Shown piece by piece: positions 8,555 through 13,051 of a DNA stretch of 13,051 nt. The first letter of the stretch is position 1. The number at the start of each line of letters is the position of its first letter. The position numbers and the translations under genes were made by a program. The notes under the pieces are model-generated. The model saw nothing but the letters and a program-made list of their open reading frames with translations. It did not search any database and was not told the DNA's origin. The DNA is from Lentisphaerota bacterium (GTDB lineage Bacteria > Verrucomicrobiota > Kiritimatiellia > RFP12 > UBA1067), in assembly GCA_015061765.1 (NCBI GenBank), contig SUVZ01000064.1, positions 1-13,051 on the forward strand, in the 5' to 3' direction.

Positions 8555-8566
8555 TTGTGGTAAAAT
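8555..8566 (+). promoter_or_regulatory. Extended -10 promoter for the DUF456 gene
   Basis: TTGTGGTAAAAT holds an extended -10 (TGG plus TAAAAT, 8558-8566). The best -35 candidate is the weak TTACGT at 8537-8542, 18 bp upstream. Predicted transcription begins near 8573, giving a 5' leader of about 86 nt. No hairpin plus U-tract separates it from the operon stop at 8530, so read-through from upstream is also possible. Confidence 0.5.
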
Positions 8567-8659
8567 GTTCGCCATTGAAACCAATAGATATATCGATTGC
8601 CAGTGAATTTGTCGATTTGCGGAGTCATGGGCGTATCTGTGGTTGAAATATGAATTGAA

Positions 8660-9160
8660 ATGGAAGTACTGTTTGATATTCTGTATGCGGCGGGGGCGGT
8701 GTTGCTCCTGATTCTCGGCTTGTTGGGCTGTGTGGTTCCGGTTATTCCGGGGCCGGCGCTGTCATATGCCGCGTTGCTCCTTCTGCTGCCTTCGCGCTTT
8801 GCGCCGTCTTTGGGCGTTTGCGTGTGGTTCGGCATCGGCTGCGCAGCGGTTCTGGTTCTCGATACCATCGTGCCGGCTCTCGGAGCGAAAAAGTTCAGGT
8901 GTTCGCGCTGGGGCGTGGCCGGTTGCATAATAGGCACTGTCATCGGAATGTTCTTTGGCTTGCTGGGGCTTGTTTTGGGTCCGTTCGTTGGAGCGGTGCT
9001 GGGCGAGATCATCGCCGGCAAGAATTTCCTTGAATCGATGCGTGGTGGTTTTGGAGCCTTTCTCGGTTTTCTTTCAGGCGTACTGCTCAAGGTGGTTTAC
9101 TGTGCGGTCTGTGCCGGATGGTGCATATATGCATTTTGCGAAGTGATGTTTGATGTTTAA
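8660..9160 (+). CDS. DUF456 family small integral membrane protein
   Basis: A 166-aa very hydrophobic protein matching the DUF456 family (Pfam PF04306). The N-terminal helix carries the family's Gly/Pro motif as G20-x2-G23-x3-P27-x2-P30-G31-P32. Then come D68 and GAKKF (75-79) in the central loop, glycine-rich helices with GTVIGMFFGLLGLVLGPF and GAVLGEIIAGK, and a last helix near 145-160. About four membrane segments are expected. The function of the family is unknown; only an inner-membrane location can be stated. ATG 8660 is the only usable start, because an in-frame stop lies at 8651-8653, yet it has no clear Shine-Dalgarno site. A short frame at 8627-8653 (MGVSVVEI) ends 6 nt before it and might couple translation, but support is thin. 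Confidence 0.85.
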   Translation: MEVLFDILYAAGAVLLLILGLLGCVVPVIPGPALSYAALLLLLPSRFAPSLGVCVWFGIGCAAVLVLDTIVPALGAKKFRCSRWGVAGCIIGTVIGMFFGLLGLVLGPFVGAVLGEIIAGKNFLESMRGGFGAFLGFLSGVLLKVVYCAVCAGWCIYAFCEVMFDV

Positions 9161-9462
9161 ATAGGTTCCCGTCAAGAATGGTTAACAGAAATCAAACGGC
9201 TATGTGTTGATTGATTTCAGCCGATTTGACCGCCCGTCATACTCGTCCCGCCTGTCCTGCTTCTCTTATTGCTAGCGTGAAGCGCCGATCAGTCAACTTC
9301 CCGCATGCTTTTGATACCTGTAAGTGCTATCTTTCGCCTTGTTTTCAGTAAAGATGATTTGTGATGTGCAAGCTTGACGGGATAAGTTCAAGTTGATTAG
9401 TGGGCGCATAGTGATATGGTTCTGATTCGCTTGTTTTTTTTTTTCAATGCTCAATTGCAGTA
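9161..9462. other. Non-coding gap between DUF456 and the hipBA promoter
   Basis: About 300 bases with no convincing coding frame or RNA gene. Visible structure: a perfect 10-bp inverted repeat at 9167-9176 and 9373-9382; an imperfect stem TCAAACGGCT (9192-9201) with AGCCGATTTGA (9219-9229); the palindrome CAAGCTTG (9368-9375); an 11-T run at 9434-9444; and a stem CAATGCT/AGTATTG at 9445-9465, just before and into the hipBA -35 region. The T-run could be the U-tract of a terminator for the DUF456 gene, but the stem before it is poor. Confidence 0.5.
9167..9382. repeat. 10-bp perfect inverted repeat bounding 216 bp
   Basis: TCCCGTCAAG at 9167-9176 is the exact reverse complement of CTTGACGGGA at 9373-9382. 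It starts 7 bp after the DUF456 stop codon. No target-site duplication is obvious at the flanks and there is no transposase, so a small non-autonomous element is possible but unproven. Confidence 0.4.
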
Positions 9463-9492
9463 TTGTTCTAATTAGAGCGTTTGTGGTATAAT
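9463..9492 (+). promoter_or_regulatory. hipBA promoter
   Basis: TTGTTC (9463-9468), an 18-bp spacer and a consensus TATAAT (9487-9492) preceded by TGG (9484-9486) make the best promoter in the window. Transcription should start near 9499, giving a leader of about 29 nt. AAAGAG at 9512-9517 is a weak ribosome binding site 10 nt before the hipB ATG at 9528. Confidence 0.75.
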
Positions 9493-9520
9493 TGCGGCGT
9501 TAAAATTCTAAAAAGAGCAT
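9466..9520 (+). promoter_or_regulatory. Putative HipB operators: two 15-bp direct repeats around the -10 box
   Basis: TTCTAATTAGAGCGT (9466-9480) and TTCTAAAAAGAGCAT (9506-9520) match at 12 of 15 positions and start exactly 40 bp apart, near four DNA helical turns. The first contains the perfect palindrome TCTAATTAGA (9467-9476) in the -35/-10 spacer. The second begins just after the predicted start of transcription. Each has inverted TCTA/AGA-type half-sites, as expected for a dimeric XRE-family repressor. Autoregulation by HipB with HipA as co-repressor is known for hipBA in E. coli; these particular sites are inferred. Confidence 0.55.
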
Positions 9521-9527
9521 TAAATCT

Positions 9528-9851
9528 ATGGTGCGAGGAACTCGAGAGGAATTGCTGAAGAAGATTGGCGATAGCCTGCGGGCTTGCCGTCTTCAGGCAA
9601 ATATTACTCAGAAAACGCTTGCGGAACGCAGTGGCGTTTCGCTGAGCGCCGTTCGCCATCTTGAGGATGGTGATGGTGCTGCCTTGATTACGTTTGTTCT
9701 TGTGTGCCGCACATTGGGAAAAGATGGCTGGGTGCTTGATCTTGCCCCTAAAACGCAGTTGAGTCCTATAGCCTTGGCTGAAATGCTTGAGAGAAAAAAA
9801 GAAGTCAAACAAAGGAAAAGAGCCAGTTCTGCGGAAAGGAGGAGAAAATGA
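9528..9851 (+). CDS. hipB: HipB-like antitoxin / XRE-family transcriptional repressor
   Basis: A 107-aa DNA-binding protein. Residues 10-65 form an XRE/Cro-C1 helix-turn-helix: IGDSLRACRLQANITQKTLAERSGVSLSAVRHLEDG, with helices 2-3 spanning about T27-E46. It continues with ALITFVLVCRTLGK, which matches HipB-type antitoxins. The C-terminus after about residue 90 is short, very basic (KKEVKQRKRASSAERRRK) and probably disordered. HipB proteins bind DNA as dimers, neutralise the HipA kinase and repress their own operon. The stop TGA overlaps the hipA start as ATGA (9848-9851), so the two genes are translationally coupled. It has its own strong promoter with paired repeats around the -10 box. The family call is firm because of the HipA partner. 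Confidence 0.88.
   Translation: MVRGTREELLKKIGDSLRACRLQANITQKTLAERSGVSLSAVRHLEDGDGAALITFVLVCRTLGKDGWVLDLAPKTQLSPIALAEMLERKKEVKQRKRASSAERRRK
9835..9842 (+). promoter_or_regulatory. Strong Shine-Dalgarno for hipA, inside the hipB coding end
   Basis: AAAGGAGG (9835-9842) is a full-length anti-16S match 5 nt before the hipA ATG at 9848. It lies within the last codons of hipB. hipB itself has only a weak site, so the toxin appears to carry the stronger initiation signal of the pair. Confidence 0.75.
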
Positions 9852-11053
9852 ACCATGTTCCGGTAATGGCTGTGTCGGTGTTCCTTTGGGGAAGGCGTGT
9901 TGGTGTTTTGGCTCACGCCTATGATCAATATTCTGTTTTTGAATATGATCCTGAATTCCGTCGGAGCGGACTTGAGATAGCGCCTCTTGCGATGCCTCTT
10001 TCACGCGCCATCTATTCTGCTGATGAATTTGAACTTCCTCGCCGTTCGCTTTATGGACTTCCAGGCGTGTTTGCCGATTCGTTGCCGGATTCGTTCGGCA
10101 ATCTGCTGGTTAAAAAGTGGATGCAGACGCATGGCATCGACATTGCATCTGTTACTCCGCTTGACCGGCTTTCATACATTGGTTCGCGAGGGATGGGAGC
10201 ATTGACATACGAGCCGGAGATTCGCTCGGGCGGAAATGTCCCAACAGCCATTGATATGCGCAATCTTGTCCAGGAGGCACGTCTTGCGCTGAACGCTCAG
10301 TTGGTTGAAATGGCTGGAGATGATGCGCTGCGCGAAATCATACGCGTAGGGACATCGGCCGGTGGGGCGCAGTCAAAGGCGGTTGTAGGATGGAACAGGA
10401 CAACGGGATCCTTTGTCGCTGGCGACATGGATCTGCCGGATGGATATGAGCATTGGATTGTGAAATTCACGCCCAATGGACTTCCCGATGCCGGACATCA
10501 GGAGTATGAAACATATTTAAGGGCAAGAGCCGCCGGAATTGACATGAATGAAAGCCGTCTGCTGACAGTTGATGGCGAGACGCATTTCATGACTAAACGG
10601 TTTGACCGAGATGGTTCACGGCGTTATCATGTGCAGACATTGTGTGCGCTTCAGCATTTGCCGCCAGGAGGACCAAGGGATCTTTACTCCTACGAAACCC
10701 TTTTTGAGACGGCGGAGGCTCTCAACTTGGGTTATGAGGAACGCGAGGAGATATTCCGCCGTATGGCATTCAATGTGTTCAACCGGGAAATGGATGATCA
10801 TACGAAGAATTTCTCTTTTATCATGAAAGAGGATGGGGTATGGCACCTTGCACCGGCATATGATCTTACGGGGTCTCACTTTTCCGCACCTGAATCTGAA
10901 TGGGCTGGGTGGCAGAGCCAGCACGCACTTTCGGTGAATGGAAGGTTTTCCGGGATTTCCGAAAAGGATGTTATGGCTGTAGGCGAGCGTTTTGGCATCG
11001 GAACTGCGGACAAGGTTCTGGCAAGAGTGCAGTCAGCGTTGTCCGCACTGTAA
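9848..11053 (+). CDS. hipA: HipA-family serine/threonine kinase toxin
   Basis: A 401-aa protein, slightly shorter than the roughly 440-aa E. coli HipA, with the full two-lobe plan. Residues 1-110 are the N-terminal HipA domain (FELPRRSLYGLPGVFADSLPD). The P-loop is T169-S170-AGGAQSK, where S170 matches the autophosphorylated Ser of HipA. K206 in WIVKF is the ATP-binding lysine. The catalytic loop is NREMDDHTKN, with D317 and N321, and the metal-binding Asp is D339 in PAYDLT. All key kinase residues are intact, so it should be active. E. coli HipA phosphorylates glutamyl-tRNA synthetase and induces growth arrest and persistence; the target of other family members varies and is unknown here. 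It overlaps hipB by 4 bp and should be co-expressed with it. The stop codon merges with the first of three 9-bp tandem repeats. Confidence 0.92.
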   Translation: MNHVPVMAVSVFLWGRRVGVLAHAYDQYSVFEYDPEFRRSGLEIAPLAMPLSRAIYSADEFELPRRSLYGLPGVFADSLPDSFGNLLVKKWMQTHGIDIASVTPLDRLSYIGSRGMGALTYEPEIRSGGNVPTAIDMRNLVQEARLALNAQLVEMAGDDALREIIRVGTSAGGAQSKAVVGWNRTTGSFVAGDMDLPDGYEHWIVKFTPNGLPDAGHQEYETYLRARAAGIDMNESRLLTVDGETHFMTKRFDRDGSRRYHVQTLCALQHLPPGGPRDLYSYETLFETAEALNLGYEEREEIFRRMAFNVFNREMDDHTKNFSFIMKEDGVWHLAPAYDLTGSHFSAPESEWAGWQSQHALSVNGRFSGISEKDVMAVGERFGIGTADKVLARVQSALSAL

Positions 11054-11078
11054 TCTTGTAAATCCTGTTAATCCTGTC
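11052..11078 (+). repeat. Three tandem 9-bp repeats starting in the hipA stop codon
   Basis: AATCTTGTA, AATCCTGTT and AATCCTGTC follow one another without gaps (11052-11060, 11061-11069, 11070-11078). The first shares its AA with the hipA TAA stop. From memory, similar AATCCTGTTAATCCTGT strings recur in intergenic DNA of unrelated bacteria, but I cannot verify this here. Confidence 0.7.
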
Positions 11079-11314
11079 GTAGGCTATAAGCAAGTTGAGA
11101 TTTCGTCCGAATAGAATTCTCTGTTAAGGTAGCGCGGGAGAATTGCTCCGAACTGAATTCTCTTTTTGTGGTGGCAGAGAGGTTGTATTGAATGCCTCCG
11201 TGTTTTTGGGAGGATTATTCATTCAAACTGGCATTTCCTTGCAATAGAGTAGTAGAAGCTGCTGTCAGGAAATGGAAGATGGTGAAGATTGACATTCAAC
11301 ACGCAGACAGAAGT
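11079..11314. other. Non-coding, dyad-rich gap between hipA and the convergent regulator gene
   Basis: No convincing coding frame on either strand. Besides the terminator at 11138-11167 it holds two further hairpin-forming dyads: TTGAATG (11188-11194) pairing with CATTCAA (11220-11226) around an inner CCTCC/GGAGG stem, and CATTTCCT (11232-11239) pairing with AGGAAATG (11267-11274). CATTCAA occurs again at 11293-11299. A structured 3' end or a small RNA is possible; no known RNA family is recognised. Confidence 0.45.
11138..11167 (+). terminator. Putative rho-independent terminator of hipBA
   Basis: GAGAATT (11138-11144) pairs with AATTCTC (11156-11162) across an 11-nt loop and is followed at once by TTTTT (11163-11167). 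The stem is AT-rich. An upstream copy of AATTCTC (11115-11121) can compete for GAGAATT, so the hairpin has an alternative partner. Confidence 0.55.
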
Positions 11315-12439
11315 CTATCGGATTGAAGTTGAAGCGCGAATGGTCAGCGGTGCGTCGAGAAGTATGGAACGCGGTGGAAGATCAGGTGTGCGTATGCGCT
11401 GCAGGAGAGATGCGACCGCCGTTTCCGCCAGAAGGTTAACCGGTTGCGATATGGTCGTAAGCGGCGGGTTCAAGAGCTGTGCTATCTTGCCGTCGTCGAA
11501 TCCGGCTACCATTGCATCCTTCGGGATGCGCCAACCTTCGGCGGTGAGCGCCTGGATGAGACGAGCGGCAAGTGCATCGTTTCTGCAAACGAAAGCCTGG
11601 TGGTTCTGAATGGACTTTTTCCTCGCTTTCACGTTTGGAAAAACGTGCCGTATTATCCGTGTAAATGCCACAGAATCATCAGGATTGATTTCTACAATGT
11701 GGGATTTCCGCCATCCGATTCCAGCGTCAAACGCCGCCTGGGCAACACCTTGAATGCGTCCGCGTATTGTGCTTGCGTAGTCGGGCTGCGTCAGGAAGTG
11801 GATGGTCTGCGCTCCATTGTCGATAAGGTGTTTTGCTATGCGGTATCCTGCCTGTGCGTTGTCGATTCCGATAAGATCGTAGCCGCTGCGTTCTGGAGTT
11901 GGAAGATAATCCCTGTCGAGCAATACCACCGGGATTTTCCGTTTGGACAAGACTTCAAGAACCGCTTCTGTCGCAGAAGTCGAATCAGGCGTGAGGTCGA
12001 TCGGCTCCAGAAGGACGCCTACGATTTTCTGTTCAATGTAGGATTTGGCGGTCTTCAGCGCCCATGATGCCCTGTCTTCGATGATGGAGCTGTCGCCAAG
12101 CAGGACATTGTATCCTGCGGCGCGTCCCACGGACGAAATTCCATCGCACAGATCGGTGAAGAAATCGATTCTCCGGTAGTCCGGCGCGATGACGCCGATT
12201 GCTCCCGATGCGTTGCGGGCGAACGATGTAAGGTAGAATCCGGAACCGGCTTTAGCATCAAGGAAGCCTTCGCGCTTCAGCTCCCTGAGGGCACGCTCAA
12301 TCGTAGGACGGCTTGCGCCGAATCTGCGCACAAGAGCCTCTTCGCTCGGGAAGCGGTCACGCGTTTCGTAGCGCCCGGACAGTATGTCCTTGCGGAGCGC
12401 CGCCGCAATCGCAATATATTTCGCCTCAGTTTCCTTCAT
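11315..12439 (-). CDS. GntR-type winged-helix regulator with LacI-type sugar-binding domain
   Basis: A 374-aa transcription factor read on the minus strand. Residues about 1-75 are a GntR winged helix (KYIAIAAALRKDILSGRY, RFPSEEALVRRFGASRPTIE, then REGFLDAKAGSGFYL). Residues about 80-374 are a periplasmic-binding/LacI-type domain (GAIGVIAPDY, DLIGIDNAQAGYRIAKHLID, FVCRNDALAARLIQAL, VAGFDDGKIAQLLNPPLTTISQP). This hybrid, like AraR-type regulators, usually binds a sugar and releases operator DNA. A TTG start at 12499 would add 20 residues, but ATG 12439 begins exactly where the GntR domain normally begins and sits about 8 nt after a -10 box, so a leaderless or nearly leaderless mRNA is likely. 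It diverges from a Tat-exported phosphoesterase gene, its most likely target besides itself. The ligand is unknown. Confidence 0.88.
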   Translation of the reverse strand: MKETEAKYIAIAAALRKDILSGRYETRDRFPSEEALVRRFGASRPTIERALRELKREGFLDAKAGSGFYLTSFARNASGAIGVIAPDYRRIDFFTDLCDGISSVGRAAGYNVLLGDSSIIEDRASWALKTAKSYIEQKIVGVLLEPIDLTPDSTSATEAVLEVLSKRKIPVVLLDRDYLPTPERSGYDLIGIDNAQAGYRIAKHLIDNGAQTIHFLTQPDYASTIRGRIQGVAQAAFDAGIGWRKSHIVEINPDDSVAFTRIIRHVFPNVKARKKSIQNHQAFVCRNDALAARLIQALTAEGWRIPKDAMVAGFDDGKIAQLLNPPLTTISQPVNLLAETAVASLLQRIRTPDLPPRSILLDAPLTIRASTSIR

Positions 12440-12446
12440 GGTGCGT

Positions 12447-12475
12447 ATCATATCAAAACTTTTCTTGACGGAACA
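12447..12475 (-). promoter_or_regulatory. Extended -10 promoter for the regulator gene
   Basis: Read on the minus strand, TTGTTC (about 12475-12470), an 18-bp spacer and TATGAT (12452-12447) preceded by TGA make an extended -10 promoter (TGATATGAT, 12455-12447). The expected transcription start falls at or within a base or two of the ATG at 12439, and no Shine-Dalgarno precedes that ATG. Confidence 0.5.
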
Positions 12476-12486
12476 ATTTTTGATAT
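12450..12486. promoter_or_regulatory. 9-bp inverted repeat over the regulator promoter
   Basis: ATATCAAAA (12450-12458) and TTTTGATAT (12478-12486) are perfect reverse complements separated by 19 bp. One arm overlaps the -10 box and the other lies just upstream of the -35 box. This placement fits an autoregulatory operator or a looping pair of half-sites. Confidence 0.45.
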
Positions 12487-12492
12487 CGATTT

Positions 12493-12522
12493 CGCACAAA
12501 TCTGCAAAGGCAGGTTTGTGCG
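12493..12522. promoter_or_regulatory. 30-bp dyad between divergent genes, candidate regulator operator
   Basis: CGCACAAATCTGC (12493-12505), loop AAAG, then GCAGGTTTGTGCG (12510-12522): 13-bp arms with one mismatch (T against G, a wobble in RNA). It is upstream of both divergent promoters and has no U-tract on either side, so it is more likely a protein-binding DNA site than a terminator. The adjacent GntR/LacI regulator is the natural candidate to bind it. Confidence 0.55.
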
Positions 12523-12560
12523 GAAGTTTATGGACTCTGTGGAGAAGAACGGCTCACGTA

Positions 12561-12569
12561 TGGTAAAAT
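12561..12569 (+). promoter_or_regulatory. Extended -10 element before the metallophosphoesterase gene
   Basis: TGG followed by TAAAAT (12564-12569) is an extended -10. No -35 box lies at the right spacing. That fits an extended -10 promoter or one needing an activator. Transcription would start near 12576, about 73 nt before the ATG. AAAGGTGGAG at 12636-12645 is the ribosome binding site. Confidence 0.45.
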
Positions 12570-12648
12570 AGGAGGCAATTTGAAGGAACGAAAGGAAAGA
12601 GGAGCAAAGGCAGTCTTTCCATCATGATACCAGATAAAGGTGGAGAAA

Positions 12649-13051
12649 ATGAAGGAACGTGTCATTGAAGGCAATAGCGGTTTTTCGATATGTACGCGGC
12701 GCGGTTTTCTGACAGGCGCGACATCCTTGGCGGCAATGGCTGCAACAGCGACAGGTGCTGTTGCGGCACCCGGCAAGAATCGTGAGCTTGATGACAATCT
12801 GATCCTTCTGCTGGCCGACTGCCATGTGGCGGCAGGCGGCGGCACAGGTTCTTTCGCCTACAGAAGATTGCAATACTGCATCGATAGCGCATTGGGGCTT
12901 GAGAAGATTCCGCACAGGGCGCTGGTGTTCGGCGACATTGCCGGGACGGTCGGTCCAAAGGAGGATTACGCGCTCTCTGCGACCCTTTTCCGCAGACTGG
13001 AGGATGCCGGGGTAGAAGTGTCGTACATGATGGGCAATCATGACCGTCGTG
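12649..13051 (+). CDS. Tat-exported calcineurin-like metallophosphoesterase, N-terminal part
   Basis: The frame is open from ATG 12649 to the window edge (134 codons seen) and is cut by the window. AAAGGTGGAG precedes the start. Residues 16-41 are a twin-arginine signal (T16-R17-R18-G-F-L, then an Ala-rich hydrophobic stretch ending VAAP), so the enzyme is folded and loaded with metal before export. The metallophosphoesterase motifs follow in order: D57-x-H59 (LLLADCHV), G95-D96 (VFGDIAG) and G129-N130-H131-D132 (MMGNHD), which bind the two metal ions and activate water. The substrate is unknown; related enzymes cleave phosphomonoesters or phosphodiesters, including nucleotides. It diverges from the GntR/LacI regulator with about 210 bp between them and is probably controlled by it. 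Confidence 0.85.
   Translation, partial: MKERVIEGNSGFSICTRRGFLTGATSLAAMAATATGAVAAPGKNRELDDNLILLLADCHVAAGGGTGSFAYRRLQYCIDSALGLEKIPHRALVFGDIAGTVGPKEDYALSATLFRRLEDAGVEVSYMMGNHDRR

Noticed and set aside
9431..9444. Clear rho-independent terminator at the T-run
   Set aside because: Eleven T are present, but the only stem before them is a short GCG/CGC pairing with a large loop, so the call is not strong enough to list.
9468..10004. 178-codon minus-strand frame across hipB and the start of hipA
   Set aside because: It runs across the hipBA promoter and the hipB/hipA junction in antisense, and neither its composition nor any signal supports it.
11444..12067. 207-codon plus-strand frame opposite the regulator
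   Set aside because: It is the complement of the GntR/LacI gene. It has no start signals and no domain.
12493..12522. Bidirectional transcription terminator
   Set aside because: The hairpin is strong but has no T-run on either side and lies upstream of two divergent genes, where a terminator has no purpose.

Overview
The window looks like chromosomal DNA of a PVC-superphylum bacterium, most likely a gut or anaerobic Kiritimatiellae/Lentisphaerae-type organism. This is inferred from gene style, not from a marker gene: a large secreted protein with an autotransporter-associated beta-strand repeat but no translocator barrel, a secreted GH95 fucosidase, a serine hydrolase fused to a putative glycosidase-like domain, and a GntR/LacI hybrid regulator. 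No rRNA, tRNA, CRISPR array, transposase or integrase was seen.

Layout. 1-628: the 3' part of a helical-repeat (TPR-like) gene, then a weak terminator and an extended -10 promoter. 774-8530: a tight three-gene block for secreted proteins (787-aa beta-strand-rich surface protein, 884-aa GH95 fucosidase with a C-terminal Fn3 domain, 895-aa three-domain protein ending in a class C beta-lactamase/esterase fold). Gaps are 34 and 16 bp, so the block is probably one operon for handling a fucosylated glycan. 8660-9160: a DUF456 membrane protein with its own promoter. 9161-9527: a 367-bp gap with inverted repeats, an 11-T tract and the hipBA control region. 9528-11053: hipB and hipA, overlapping by 4 bp. 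11054-11314: a non-coding stretch rich in repeats and dyads. 12439-11315 (minus): GntR/LacI-type regulator, probably expressed from a nearly leaderless promoter. 12440-12648: a divergent control region with two strong dyads. 12649 to the edge (plus): the start of a Tat-exported metallophosphoesterase.

How it may work together. The operon would export a surface or matrix protein, a fucosidase and a putative glycosidase/esterase to process fucose-containing glycans. HipB probably represses hipBA through two 15-bp sites that bracket the -10 box. The GntR/LacI regulator probably controls itself and the divergent metallophosphoesterase through the dyads between them. Nothing in the sequence ties this regulator to the fucosidase operon.

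Most worth a second look: the putative glycosidase/sandwich/serine-hydrolase fusion (5843-8530), the paired repeats around the hipBA promoter, the 30-bp dyad between the regulator and the phosphoesterase gene, and the three 9-bp tandem repeats that begin inside the hipA stop codon. I saw no clear evidence of a wholly new defence or mobile system.
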